Of a stretch of DNA of 64,000 bases, positions 36,075 to 45,275 are shown piece after piece. Positions within the stretch are counted from its first letter, which is position 1; each line of letters begins with the position of its first letter. Position numbers and translations under genes: made by a program. The stretch is from the NCBI RefSeq assembly GCF_900142185.1, contig NZ_FQZZ01000005.1, positions 62,001 to 126,000 of the forward strand, written 5' to 3'. The stretch comes from Lutimaribacter pacificus (GTDB taxonomy: Bacteria > Pseudomonadota > Alphaproteobacteria > Rhodobacterales > Rhodobacteraceae). Under the pieces are notes generated by a model that had not been told where the DNA came from, made no database searches, and worked only from the letters and a program-made list of their open reading frames with translations.

Positions 36075-36156
36075 GCGGCGGGGGGCAACAGCAGGGCGCT
36101 TGCGCTTTGGCCCGGGGGCGGCTAGTCAGGCGCCGACCCTGCGGAACGAGGCTGAG

Positions 36157-37227
36157 ATGGACGAGCTGCGCAACACATATATCGAGCGGATTGCCAAGGC
36201 GGCCGACGAGGCCGCGCTGGAGGATGTGCGGCTCCAGGCGCTTGGCAAGAAGGGCGAAATCAGCCTGAAGATGCGCGAGCTGGGCAGGATGGACCCCGAG
36301 GAGCGCAAGACGGCGGGCCCCGCGCTCAACGCGCTCAAGGACGAGATCAACAGCGCCATCGCGGCCCGAAAGGTGGCGCTGGAGGACAGCGCGCTGGACG
36401 AGCGGCTGAAAACCGAGTGGCTGGACGTGACGCTGCCCGCGCGCGAGCGTCGCCAGGGCACCATCCACCCGGTCAGCCAGGTCACCGAAGAGGTGACCGC
36501 GATCTTCGCCGATATGGGCTTTGCCGTGGCCGAGGGGCCGCGCATCGAAAGCGACTGGTACAATTTCGACGCGCTGAACATCCCCGGCCACCACCCCGCG
36601 CGCGCCGAGATGGACACGTTCTACATGCACCGCGAAGAGGGCGACGCGCGTCCGCCCTTCGTGCTGCGCACCCATACATCGCCGGTGCAGATCCGTTCGA
36701 TGGAGGCGCAGGGCGCACCCATTCGTATCATCTGCCCCGGCGGCGTCTATCGCGCCGATTACGACCAGACCCACACGCCGATGTTCCACCAGGTCGAAGG
36801 GCTGGCGATCGACCGCGATATCTCGATGGCGAACCTGAAATGGGTGCTGGAAGAGTTCTTTTCGGCCTATTTCGGCACGAGCGTCAAAACCCGGTTCCGC
36901 GCCTCGCATTTCCCGTTCACCGAACCCTCGGCCGAGGTCGATATCCAGTGTTCGTGGCAGGACGGCACCGTGAAGGTGGGCGAGGGCGACGACTGGCTCG
37001 AGGTGCTGGGCAGCGGCATGGTGCATCCCCATGTGCTGCGCTCGGGCGGGATCGACCCGGACGAATGGCAGGGCTTTGCCTTCGGCATGGGGATCGACCG
37101 GATCGCCATGCTGAAATACGGCATCCCCGACCTGCGTGCGTTCTTCGACAGCGACCTGCGCTGGCTGCGCCATTACGGTTTCTCGGCGCTGGACGTGCCG
37201 ACGATCCGCGGCGGGCTGAGCCGGTAG
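36157..37227 (+). CDS. pheS: Phenylalanyl-tRNA synthetase alpha subunit
   Basis: This 356-residue catalytic subunit forms phenylalanyl-tRNA with PheT. The N-terminal coiled-coil arm (1-85) is followed by the class II core: motif 1 region ([17 protein letters not shown]), [11 protein letters not shown] (motif 2), the [16 protein letters not shown] loop, and motif 3 [17 protein letters not shown] 36157 gives the family start [12 protein letters not shown]; longer frames upstream run through the repeat and terminator. It is separated from pheT by a small YrhK-like gene. Confidence 0.96.
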   Translation: MDELRNTYIERIAKAADEAALEDVRLQALGKKGEISLKMRELGRMDPEERKTAGPALNALKDEINSAIAARKVALEDSALDERLKTEWLDVTLPARERRQGTIHPVSQVTEEVTAIFADMGFAVAEGPRIESDWYNFDALNIPGHHPARAEMDTFYMHREEGDARPPFVLRTHTSPVQIRSMEAQGAPIRIICPGGVYRADYDQTHTPMFHQVEGLAIDRDISMANLKWVLEEFFSAYFGTSVKTRFRASHFPFTEPSAEVDIQCSWQDGTVKVGEGDDWLEVLGSGMVHPHVLRSGGIDPDEWQGFAFGMGIDRIAMLKYGIPDLRAFFDSDLRWLRHYGFSALDVPTIRGGLSR

Positions 37228-37293
37228 AACCGGGGGCTTGCCCCCCTGCGGGCATGGCGTGCAGGGTAGGGGCATCCCAACGATGGAGTGCCC

Positions 37294-37575
37294 ATGCCCC
37301 TGTTTTCCCACGAGAACCGTGAACGCAATGCGGCCACGCGCCGGGTCTATGCCGCCTATGAGATTGCGCATACCGCCGTGGATTTCCTGGCGGCGATCTC
37401 GTTCCTGGTGGGCTCGGTCCTGTTTCTTTTCCCCGATTACGAGGGCCCGGCGGTCTGGCTGTTCATCGTCGGCTCGGTGTTTTTCTGCATGAAGCCAACC
37501 TTGCGGCTGGCGCGCGAAATCCAGCTTTGGCGCATGGGGCAGATCGAGGAACTGGCCGGGCGCATGGGCGAATAG
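37294..37575 (+). CDS. YrhK-domain small membrane protein
   Basis: This is a 93-residue protein with two hydrophobic segments (about 27-47 and 52-68). The pattern AHTAVDFLAAISFLVGSVLF, then WLFIVGSVFF and KPTLRLAREI, matches the YrhK-like domain. GGAG lies 5 bases before ATG 37294; a GTG at 37288 is possible. Function is unknown. It is inserted between pheS (66 bases before) and pheT (73 bases after), all in the same direction, so probably co-transcribed with the synthetase. Confidence 0.75.
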   Translation: MPLFSHENRERNAATRRVYAAYEIAHTAVDFLAAISFLVGSVLFLFPDYEGPAVWLFIVGSVFFCMKPTLRLAREIQLWRMGQIEELAGRMGE

Positions 37576-37648
37576 GTGCAGGCCCTTTCGCCCGTGGCCG
37601 CGATGGGCTATGAGCAGGCCAACATGTCTCATAACCCGCAGCAGGCCC

Positions 37649-40048
37649 ATGAAATTCACGCTTTCCTGGCTGAAACGCCACCTGGACACGACCGCGACGC
37701 TTGACGAAATCCTGTACGCCCTGACCGATCTGGGGCTCGAGGTCGAGGGGGTGACCGACCCCGCCGCGCGCCTGGGGGCCTTTACGCTGGCCCGTGTGCA
37801 ATCGGCCGAACAGCATCCCGATGCCGACCGGCTGCGCGTCTGCATGGTGGAAACCGACGAGGGCGTGAAACAGATCGTCTGCGGCGCCCCCAACGCGAGG
37901 GCGGGGATCACCGTGGTTCTGGCGAAACCGGGCGATTACGTGCCGGGCATCGACGTGACCCTGTCGGTTGGCAAGATCCGCGGCGTGGAAAGCCACGGCA
38001 TGATGGCCTCGGAACGTGAGCTTGAGCTGTCGGACGAACACGATGGCATCATCGAACTGCCCTCGGGCGAGGTGGGTCAGACATTCACCGACTGGCTGGC
38101 CCAGAACGCGCCGGAAAAGGTCGATCCGGTGATCGAGATCGCGATCACGCCGAACCGGCAGGATGCGTTGGGCGTGCGGGGCATCGCGCGCGATCTGGCG
38201 GCGCGCGGCCTTGGCACGATGAAACCGGTCGAGGAACACAAGATCGCGGGCAGCTATCCGTCGCCCATCGCCGTGTCGATTGACGAGGATACCCGGCAGG
38301 ACGGGTGCGAGATCTTCGCCGGTCGCCTGATCCGGGGCGTGAAGAACGGCCCCAGCCCGAAATGGTTGCAGGACCAGCTGCGCGCCATCGGTCTGCGTCC
38401 GATCAGCGCGCTGGTGGATGTGACCAATTTCTTCACCTTCGACCGCAACCGCCCGCTGCATGTTTTCGACGCCGACAAGGTGCAGGGCAACCTGCGCATC
38501 CATCGCGCGACGGGTGGCGAGACGCTGATCGGCCTCGATGAAAAGGAATATACCTTCGCGCAAGGCCAGGTGGTGATTTCCGACGATACCGGGATCGAGT
38601 CGATTGCCGGGATCATGGGCGGGCTGGCCACCGGCTGCACCGGGGACACGGTGAACGTGTTTCTCGAGGCGGCGGTCTGGGACCGGGTGCAGATCGCCCA
38701 TACCGGCCGCGCGCTGAAAATCAACTCGGACGCGCGGTATCGCAACGAACGCGGGATCGACCCGGACTACAACATGCAGGCGATCGAGGACGCCACCGCG
38801 ATGATCCTCGAACTCTGCGGCGGCGAGCCGTCCGAGGTGGTCGTCGCGGGCGCGGTGCCCGATACCGCCCGCGCCTACGAGTTGAAGCCCGCGCGGGTGC
38901 AAAGCCTTGTGGGCATGGACATCCCCGAGGCACAGCAGCGCGCCACGCTCGAAGCGCTGGGGTTCCGGCTGGAGGGCAACATGGCCTGGGTGCCAAGCTG
39001 GCGCCCCGACGTGACCGGCGAGGCCGACCTGGTGGAAGAAGTGGCGCGCGTCGCCTCGCTGACCAAACTCGAAGGCAAGCCGATGCCGCGCGCCAATGTG
39101 GGCGTGCCCGCGCCGGTGATGACCGCCGCGCAAAAGCGCGAACAGATCGCGCGGCGCACGGCGGCGGCGCTGGGGTATAACGAATGCGTCACCTACAGCT
39201 TCATCGACAAGGCGTCGGCCACGCTGTTCGGCGGCGGCGATGACGCCACGATGCTGGCCAACCCGATCAGCTCGGAGATGAGCCATATGCGCCCCGACCT
39301 GCTGCCGGGGCTGTTGCAGGCCGCCGCGCGCAACCAGGCGCGCGGGATCATGGACCTGGCATTGTTCGAGGTCGGCCCCGCCTTTTCCGGCGGCGAGCCG
39401 GGCGAACAGGCGGTGGCGGTCAGCGGCGTGCTGATCGGGCGCAACGGGCCCAAGGACGTGCATGGCGCGGCGCGGCCGGTCGATCTGTTCGACGCCAAGG
39501 CCGACGCACAGGCGATCCTGTCGGCGCTTGGCGCGCCGGACAAGGCGCAGGTCATGCGCAACGGGCCGGGCTGGTTCCATCCCGGCCGCCACGGCGTGAT
39601 CTGCCTTGGCCCGAAAAAGCAACTGGCGGTCTTCGGCGAATTGCACCCCAGGGTGCTGCGCGAGATGGATGTGAAGGGTCCCGCCGTGGCCTTCACGATC
39701 TGGCCCGCCGAGATCCCCGAGCCGAAGAACAAGACCGCCAGCCGCGGCGCGCTGACCCTGCATGACCTTCAGGCGGTTGAACGCGATTTCGCCTTTGTCG
39801 TCGATACGGATGTCGAGGCGCTGACGCTGGTCAACGCGGCCGCGGGCGCCGACAAGGCGCTGATCGACAGCGTGCGCGTCTTCGACGAATTCATCGGCGG
39901 CAGCCTGGGCGAAGGCAAGAAATCGCTGGCCATCACCGTGCGCCTGCAACCGACCGAAAAGACCCTGAAAGAGGCCGAGATCGAGGCGGTCAGCCGCAAG
40001 ATCGTGGAAAAGGTGGTCAAGGCGACGGGCGGCGCGCTGCGCGGGTAA
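37649..40048 (+). CDS. pheT: Phenylalanyl-tRNA synthetase beta subunit
   Basis: This is a 799-residue partner of PheS. The order of domains is normal: MKFTLSWLKRHLDTT start, EMAP/tRNA-binding domain (about 40-150), B3/B4 editing domain (about 210-385), B5 (about 395-470), catalytic-like core, and a C-terminal FDX-ACB anticodon-binding domain (about 705-799, LQAVERDFAFVVD). ATG 37649 matches the family start; an earlier in-frame start at 37610 lacks conservation. The next gene, a methyltransferase, begins 20 bases after the stop. Confidence 0.96.
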   Translation: MKFTLSWLKRHLDTTATLDEILYALTDLGLEVEGVTDPAARLGAFTLARVQSAEQHPDADRLRVCMVETDEGVKQIVCGAPNARAGITVVLAKPGDYVPGIDVTLSVGKIRGVESHGMMASERELELSDEHDGIIELPSGEVGQTFTDWLAQNAPEKVDPVIEIAITPNRQDALGVRGIARDLAARGLGTMKPVEEHKIAGSYPSPIAVSIDEDTRQDGCEIFAGRLIRGVKNGPSPKWLQDQLRAIGLRPISALVDVTNFFTFDRNRPLHVFDADKVQGNLRIHRATGGETLIGLDEKEYTFAQGQVVISDDTGIESIAGIMGGLATGCTGDTVNVFLEAAVWDRVQIAHTGRALKINSDARYRNERGIDPDYNMQAIEDATAMILELCGGEPSEVVVAGAVPDTARAYELKPARVQSLVGMDIPEAQQRATLEALGFRLEGNMAWVPSWRPDVTGEADLVEEVARVASLTKLEGKPMPRANVGVPAPVMTAAQKREQIARRTAAALGYNECVTYSFIDKASATLFGGGDDATMLANPISSEMSHMRPDLLPGLLQAAARNQARGIMDLALFEVGPAFSGGEPGEQAVAVSGVLIGRNGPKDVHGAARPVDLFDAKADAQAILSALGAPDKAQVMRNGPGWFHPGRHGVICLGPKKQLAVFGELHPRVLREMDVKGPAVAFTIWPAEIPEPKNKTASRGALTLHDLQAVERDFAFVVDTDVEALTLVNAAAGADKALIDSVRVFDEFIGGSLGEGKKSLAITVRLQPTEKTLKEAEIEAVSRKIVEKVVKATGGALRG

Positions 40049-40068
40049 GCCGGGGCAAAGGGGGGCCG

Positions 40069-40719
40069 ATGAAGGTACAAGACGCGGATTTCTGGGACGA
40101 GGCCGCCCTGCGCTATGCCGCGCGCGAGGTTATGGACCCCGCCGCCTATGAGGCCACGCTGGCGCGCACGCGGCACCACCTGTCGCCGGATCACCGGGTT
40201 CTGGAAATCGGCTGCGGAACCGCCGCGACGGCGCTGCGCCTGACCGATGCGGTGGCGGAATATGTCGCCAGCGACCGGTCGGCGGGCATGTTGCGGCAGG
40301 CCCGCGCAAGGCTGGACCGGGCCGATTGTCCCAACCTGTCGCTGTTGCAGGCGGGGCTGGACGATCCGGCGCTGGCCGGGGCCGGGCCGTTCGACGCGCT
40401 GCTGGCCTTCAACCTTCTGCACCTTCTGCCCGGGCTCGAGACCGGGCTGGCCTCTATCCGGGGGCTTCTGAAACCCGGCGGGCTGTTCATCTCGAAAACC
40501 ATCTGCCCCAAATGCGCGCCGATGCCGCTGGCGTATCGCGCGGCGTTCCTGGCGTGGCCGCTGTTACGGCGGATGGGCAGGGTTCCGCCCGATTTCCGGC
40601 ACCTGCAAGTGTCCGAACTGGATGCCGCGATTACCGGGGCGGGGTTCGAAGTTGTCGAGACCGGGTATTACCCCGCGCGCCCGCCCAGCCGTTTCGTGGT
40701 GGCGCGGCTGGTGGCTTGA
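40069..40719 (+). CDS. Class I SAM-dependent methyltransferase
   Basis: This is a 216-residue cytosolic methyltransferase with SAM motif I VLEIGCGTAATA (44-55), the acidic motif II YVASDRSAGML, and a motif IV-like region FDALLAFNLLHLL. The rest resembles UbiE/Methyltransf_11 proteins. The substrate is unknown. The CPKCAP stretch (about 145-150) is a two-cysteine element not needed for SAM binding. The gene starts 20 bases after pheT and precedes the phosphoribosyltransferase gene by 45 bases. Confidence 0.83.
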   Translation: MKVQDADFWDEAALRYAAREVMDPAAYEATLARTRHHLSPDHRVLEIGCGTAATALRLTDAVAEYVASDRSAGMLRQARARLDRADCPNLSLLQAGLDDPALAGAGPFDALLAFNLLHLLPGLETGLASIRGLLKPGGLFISKTICPKCAPMPLAYRAAFLAWPLLRRMGRVPPDFRHLQVSELDAAITGAGFEVVETGYYPARPPSRFVVARLVA

Positions 40720-40764
40720 CCGCCGCTTGCCCGCCTGCCAGCATTTCCCCCAAGGGGGTGGCCC

Positions 40765-41436
40765 ATGGCGCAGTTTCGCAACCGGCAAGAGGCAGGGCAG
40801 GCACTGGCCGACGCGGTGGCGGCGCTGAACCTGCCTGCGCCGGTGATTCTGGCCCTGCCGCGCGGCGGCGTGCCGGTGGCGGCGCCGGTGGCCGACCGGC
40901 TGGGCGCACCGCTTGACCTGGTGATGGTGCGCAAGATCGGGATGCCGGGAAACCCCGAACTGGCCGCCGGTGCCGTGGTGGACGGGCCCGCGCCCTACAG
41001 GCATTTCAACCGTGATATCATGGCCCATGCGGGGCTGGCCGAGGACGACCTTGCCGCCACCGTCGCGCATGAACTGGGGGTGATCGCCCGGCGCCGCGCG
41101 GTTTACCTTGAAAACCGCGCGCCCGTTTCCCTGTCGGGGCGCGACGTGGTGGTGGTGGATGACGGAATCGCCACCGGGGCCACGATGCGCGTGGCGCTGA
41201 TGGCGGTGCGCGACCAGGGGCCGCGCAGCGTGACGGTGGCGGTGCCGGTGGGCGCGCCGGAGGCAGAGGCCGAATTCGCACGGCTGGCCGATCACGTGAT
41301 CTGCCTGTTGCGGCCGCAGCCGTTTTTCGGCGTCGGACAGGGGTATGAGGATTTCGGCCAGACATCGGATGACGAGGTGGTGGCGCTGTTGCAGGGGCAG
41401 GGCGGGGCAGGTAAGCCTGAACCCGACACGACATGA
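40765..41436 (+). CDS. Phosphoribosyltransferase-like protein
   Basis: This is a 223-residue protein of the PRTase fold. The PRPP-binding loop is DVVVVDDGIATGATM (about 129-143), and the N-terminal ALPRGGVPVAAPVAD is typical of a stand-alone group distinct from hypoxanthine or adenine phosphoribosyltransferases. Members of this group are often linked to hydrolases or erythromycin-esterase-like proteins. The reaction is unproven. A 12-base gap separates it from ytoQ. Confidence 0.83.
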   Translation: MAQFRNRQEAGQALADAVAALNLPAPVILALPRGGVPVAAPVADRLGAPLDLVMVRKIGMPGNPELAAGAVVDGPAPYRHFNRDIMAHAGLAEDDLAATVAHELGVIARRRAVYLENRAPVSLSGRDVVVVDDGIATGATMRVALMAVRDQGPRSVTVAVPVGAPEAEAEFARLADHVICLLRPQPFFGVGQGYEDFGQTSDDEVVALLQGQGGAGKPEPDTT

Positions 41437-41448
41437 GGGAGCGCGCAG

Positions 41449-41895
41449 ATGCTTAAGGTTTACCTGTCGGGCGAGATCCACACCGACTGGCGCGAGCAGA
41501 TCACCGAAGGGGCCAGGGGGCTGGACGTGGAATTTTCCGCGCCCGTCACCGACCATGCCGCCAGCGACGACTGCGGCGTGGCGATCCTCGGGGGTGAGGA
41601 TGACAAATACTGGCACGACCACAAGGGCGCGATGGTGAACGCGATCCGCACCCGCAAGGGCATCGCCGATGCGGATGTGGTGGTGGTGCGCTTTGGCGAG
41701 AAATACCGGCAATGGAACGCGGCCTTCGACGCGGGCTATGCCGCGGCGCTGGGAAAGTCGCTGATCGTGCTGCAACAGCCCGATCACGATCATGCGCTGA
41801 AAGAGGTGAATGCCGCCGCCCTCGCCGTGGCGCGCGAGCCGGCGCAGGTGGTGCAGATCCTGCACTACGTGCTGACCGGCAAGCTGCCGGGGTGA
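41449..41895 (+). CDS. YtoQ family protein (nucleoside deoxyribosyltransferase-like)
   Basis: This is a 148-residue protein matching the YtoQ family, whose fold is that of nucleoside 2-deoxyribosyltransferases. Diagnostic stretches are KVYLSGEIHTDWR at the start, APVTDHAASDDCG, and FGEKYRQWNAAFDAGYA. The family reaction has not been established. GGGAGCGC precedes ATG 41449, and the TGA overlaps the GTG of the glycosylase gene, so the two proteins are made together. It lies between a phosphoribosyltransferase and an alkyl-base glycosylase. Confidence 0.87.
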   Translation: MLKVYLSGEIHTDWREQITEGARGLDVEFSAPVTDHAASDDCGVAILGGEDDKYWHDHKGAMVNAIRTRKGIADADVVVVRFGEKYRQWNAAFDAGYAAALGKSLIVLQQPDHDHALKEVNAAALAVAREPAQVVQILHYVLTGKLPG

Positions 41896-42518
41896 CGCGG
41901 ATCATCGAAACCGACGCGGATGTGGCCGAAGGGGCGGCGTGGCTGGCGGCCCGTTGCCCGCGCATGGCCCATGCCCATGAGCTGTGCGCGCCCCTGCCGC
42001 TGCGCCGCCGCCCCGACGGGTTCGCCCAGTTGCTGAGCGCGATCGTCAGCCAGCAGGTCAGTGTCGCCTCGGCCAACGCGATCTGGGCAAAGCTGGAAGC
42101 GGCGGAACTGACCGAACCGCAGGCCATTCTTGCGCTCGGCGAGGACGATCTGCGCGCGCAGGGGCTGAGCCGGCAAAAGGCATCCTATGCCCGTGCGCTG
42201 GCAGGTGCCGGGATCGACTTTGCCGCGTTGCGCGATGCGCCGACGGCCGAGGTGATCGAAACCCTGACCGCGGTCAAGGGTATCGGCGTCTGGACGGCCG
42301 AGATCTATGCCAAGTTCAGCCTGGGCCATGCCGACGTGTTCGCGGCGGGCGACCTGGCGCTGCAGGAAGGGGCGCGGATGCTGTATGACCTGCCCGAACG
42401 GCCGACCGAACGGCAGGTTCGCCAGATGGCCGAGGCATGGTCGCCCTGGCGGTCGGTTGCGGCGCGCATCCTTTGGGCCTACTACCATGTCAGAAAACAA
42501 CGCGAGGGGATCAGATGA
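41892..42518 (+). CDS. DNA-3-methyladenine glycosylase (AlkA type)
   Basis: This is a 208-residue base-excision repair enzyme of the helix-hairpin-helix superfamily. The hairpin is LTAVKGIGVWTAEIY, and the catalytic aspartate lies in FAAGDLALQEG. It would remove alkylated purines such as 3-methyladenine. The GTG start overlaps the ytoQ stop (GTGA), and the stop overlaps the esterase start (ATGA). It lacks the N-terminal AlkA domain of E. coli, like many alphaproteobacterial versions. Confidence 0.9.
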   Translation: MTRIIETDADVAEGAAWLAARCPRMAHAHELCAPLPLRRRPDGFAQLLSAIVSQQVSVASANAIWAKLEAAELTEPQAILALGEDDLRAQGLSRQKASYARALAGAGIDFAALRDAPTAEVIETLTAVKGIGVWTAEIYAKFSLGHADVFAAGDLALQEGARMLYDLPERPTERQVRQMAEAWSPWRSVAARILWAYYHVRKQREGIR

Positions 42519-43180
42519 CACGGGTTTTGACCGCCGGGCGCAAGGAGCCGGTCTCGGGCAGTACGAGGTCCGTCGTGGTGTTCCTGCATGGCTATGGCGC
42601 GAACGGCGCCGACCTGCTGGGGCTGGCCGATGTTCTGGGTGAACACCTGCCGGATACGCTGTTCGTGGCGCCCGACGCGCCGGAATCGATCCCCGGCATG
42701 CCCTTCGGCTACCAGTGGTTCCCGATCCCCTGGCTGGACGGCTCGTCCGAGGAGGAGGCCGCGCGCGGCATGGCGGCGGCGGTCGATGACCTGAACGCGT
42801 TTCTCGACGCGCTGCTGGTGGACGAGGATCTGCTGCCCGAACAGATGGTGCTGTTCGGGTTCAGCCAGGGCACGATGATGAGCCTGCACGTCGCCCCCCG
42901 CCGCGAGGACGAGATCGCCGGGGTGGTGGGGTTCTCGGGGCGGCTTTTGAACCCCGAGCTTCTGGGTGACGAGGTGCAGAGCCGCCCGCCGGTTCTGCTG
43001 GTGCATGGCGATGCCGATGACGTGGTGCCGGTGCAATCGCTGCCCGAGGCCGCCGAGGCATTGCAGCAGGCCGGCTGGCAAGAGGTCTATGCCCATATCA
43101 TGAAGGGCACCGCGCACGGGATCGCGCCCGACGGGCTGTCCGTCGCGCTGGCCTTCATGCGGGACAAGTGCGGGCTGTAA
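42515..43180 (+). CDS. Carboxylesterase/phospholipase-like hydrolase
   Basis: This is a 221-residue alpha/beta hydrolase of the bacterial carboxylesterase/lysophospholipase group. Hallmarks are VFLHGYGANGADLLGLA, the nucleophile motif GFSQGTMM, Asp in VHGDADDVVP, and His in GTAHGIAP. ATG 42515 overlaps the glycosylase stop. It ends the rightward operon, followed by a strong terminator hairpin at 43206. The natural ester substrate is unknown. Confidence 0.9.
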   Translation: MTRVLTAGRKEPVSGSTRSVVVFLHGYGANGADLLGLADVLGEHLPDTLFVAPDAPESIPGMPFGYQWFPIPWLDGSSEEEAARGMAAAVDDLNAFLDALLVDEDLLPEQMVLFGFSQGTMMSLHVAPRREDEIAGVVGFSGRLLNPELLGDEVQSRPPVLLVHGDADDVVPVQSLPEAAEALQQAGWQEVYAHIMKGTAHGIAPDGLSVALAFMRDKCGL

Positions 43181-43205
43181 CCCCTTGTAATCACGTCAAA
43201 AGGCG

Positions 43206-43237
43206 ACGCCCCTGCCGGAAGGACCGGGCAGGGGCGT
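43206..43237 (+). terminator. Terminator hairpin after the esterase gene
   Basis: ACGCCCCTGCC (43206-43216) pairs exactly with GGCAGGGGCGT (43227-43237) across a ten-base loop. It ends the pheT-distal operon and faces the leftward LuxR gene. Confidence 0.7.
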
Positions 43238-43396
43238 TCCTGGGTTTGTGGTCCGGCACCTCGGGGGTGAAATACGGCCCCCCGCCGCCTGCAACCGGGA
43301 AAATGCAATTTCTGCAATATGTCGGCTAAAGGCTTTGTTTGAAAAGTCTTTCTCCTCACAGCGCGAGTTAGCCGGGACGCGCACGATTCGGCATCA

Positions 43397-45148
43397 TCAA
43401 GATTGATGATTGCGCAGCCGTGCGGGCCTGTTTTTCGCCCGCCGCCGCGCGCCGCGCTGCCACAGGCCGGTGGCGCGCTCCAGCACCGTCCGGGTGTGGC
43501 TGTAGAACAGGTACTGCCCGGCATCGGGCAGCACCTCGACCGGATAGGCGGCAAGGTCGGGCAACAGCCGCCGGGCCTGGTCGGGGCGATAGATCGCGTC
43601 CTCGGCCCCCAGCAGGACCAGTGCCGGGATCGCCGGGTCGAGCGCGCGGATCGTGTCGGAAAAATCGTGGAGCGACACGAACCCGTCCTTTGAAAATGCC
43701 TCGCCGCCCTGAACGATGGTGTGTTGCAGCATGGTGCCCAGGCTTTGCAGGATCTGCGGGTCGTCCGCCAGCCGCGCATCGGCGGGGCACAGGCCCAGTA
43801 TCCGCCGCATCATGTGCTGTGGGCCGCGCACGTCGATCGAGGCGACGGCGACCCGCGTCAGGAACCGCAGCGCCAGCGCCGAGCGCAGGTAGGTCTGCGC
43901 CATCGTGCGGGTCGGGTTGGGCATCAGGGCGATCATCCGGTCATCCATCACCGCGCCATGGGCGACATTGAGCAGCCCGGCGCAGCGGCGCGGATACATA
44001 TGCGCGAATGTCACCGCGATCCCGGCCGAAGACATCAGCCCCAGCACCAGCGCCGCGTCGATCCCGAGATGATCCAGCAACTCGCGGCAGTCGCGCGCGG
44101 TGCGTTCGACCAGCGCCATGCCGCTCAGGCTGACGCTGTCGGACGCGCCGAAGCCGGGGCGCGACGGCGCTATGATGCGCCAGCCGGTGTCGCGCGCAAG
44201 CCGCTGGATATGCGGGGGCAGGGCGGTGCCGCCCATCATGTTGTGCAGGAACAGCAGCGGCCGGCCCCGCGGATCGCCCATCTCGCGAAAGCTGAGCAGG
44301 CGGCCGTCCGAGGTCAGGATCGAGTGCAGGTCGTCATCCGCGCCGCCATCGTTCCGCCCGCCGAGCCGCGTGGCCAGCGCCACGGTTTCAAGCTGGGTGC
44401 AGATCAGCAGGGTCTGGCGGACCAGGTCGGCCAGCGAGGCCGCGCCGGTCTTTTCCAGCAGCCTGCGAATCTGCGTGCGGACCGTGTTGACCGACACGCC
44501 GCGCGCCGCGGCGATCCGGTCGGGCGTCTGGCCGCCGACCAGCCCGTGCAGCACCCCGGCCTCGGCGGCGCTCAGCTCGAACCGTTCGGACAGCCGGGTC
44601 CAGGCGGGGCTGTCGGCCTGGCCGGGTTTCGTCAGCACGACAAGGCAGGCGGGGTCGCCGGTTTCTGCCCCGTCCTCGCCGGTGCCGTCCTGCAGGCTGA
44701 TGACCGCGCAATCGGTCAGCCGCCCCTCGCCATCGGGAAGCGGCACGATATCGGTCCGCCGCGTGGCGGTCAGGGTGCGGACCGCGCGGGCCAGGTCGGG
44801 CTGGCGGAGCGGATCGGCCTCGCCCCCGTCCAGCAGGGCGCGCGCCGCCGCGTTCATGTGGCGCAGGGTCATGTCGCGGCTGCACAGGAAGGCCGGCGTC
44901 GTGAACGAGGCGACAAGCTGCTCGTCGCGGCCGTGCTTGCGGCGGCGGCGGCCCATCGCGGCAAAGATCCCCAGCGCCCTGTTGAAATGGGTCAGGTGCG
45001 GGCCCTGCCGGTCGAGATCCGGCGTGCGCGCCATGTAGTTTTCCCAGACCTGCACGAGGTCGTCATAAAGCGCCGGGTCCGCTGTCGAGGAATAGGTCAC
45101 CTCGAGCAGTCGCGAAAAAACCGCGTCCCTGTCTTCGTCCTTTGGCAT
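43397..45148 (-). CDS. LuxR-type regulator fused to an alpha/beta hydrolase domain
   Basis: The 583-residue protein has an N-terminal region (1-180) without a recognised sensor fold, a LuxR helix-turn-helix (about 189-245: ELSAAEAGVLHGL, TPDRIAAARGVSVNTVRTQIRRLLEK), then an alpha/beta hydrolase domain (about 285-565). The hydrolase elbow is degenerate (GLMSSAG, 370-376), and the usual GH of the catalytic base reads GQ (Gln545 in DAGQYL); an aspartate at 518 remains. It may bind a ligand without hydrolysing it. Start at ATG 45148 (CAGGATCGG before it); GTG 45172 would add eight residues. It is divergent from the HNH gene. Confidence 0.82.
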   Translation of the reverse strand: MPKDEDRDAVFSRLLEVTYSSTADPALYDDLVQVWENYMARTPDLDRQGPHLTHFNRALGIFAAMGRRRRKHGRDEQLVASFTTPAFLCSRDMTLRHMNAAARALLDGGEADPLRQPDLARAVRTLTATRRTDIVPLPDGEGRLTDCAVISLQDGTGEDGAETGDPACLVVLTKPGQADSPAWTRLSERFELSAAEAGVLHGLVGGQTPDRIAAARGVSVNTVRTQIRRLLEKTGAASLADLVRQTLLICTQLETVALATRLGGRNDGGADDDLHSILTSDGRLLSFREMGDPRGRPLLFLHNMMGGTALPPHIQRLARDTGWRIIAPSRPGFGASDSVSLSGMALVERTARDCRELLDHLGIDAALVLGLMSSAGIAVTFAHMYPRRCAGLLNVAHGAVMDDRMIALMPNPTRTMAQTYLRSALALRFLTRVAVASIDVRGPQHMMRRILGLCPADARLADDPQILQSLGTMLQHTIVQGGEAFSKDGFVSLHDFSDTIRALDPAIPALVLLGAEDAIYRPDQARRLLPDLAAYPVEVLPDAGQYLFYSHTRTVLERATGLWQRGARRRAKNRPARLRNHQS

Positions 45149-45275
45149 TCCGATCCTGCCGCGCGCATTCACTGTCGCCCCAGATTAGTCGGCGGTCATG
45201 GGCCTTGTCGAGCGAAAGCCCCCTGCGGATTTGTCATTTGCCTGTTTCAATGGCAGGCTAAATGCTGCGGCGCAT

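Noticed and set aside
37463-39949. An 828-codon minus-strand frame opposite pheT
   Set aside because: Its composition is Ala/Gly/His/Arg-rich without motifs, and pheT is unmistakable on the other strand.
43181-43396. Small gene between the esterase and LuxR-hydrolase genes
   Set aside because: No frame with a ribosome site and sensible composition was seen; the gap holds only the terminator hairpin at 43206-43237.
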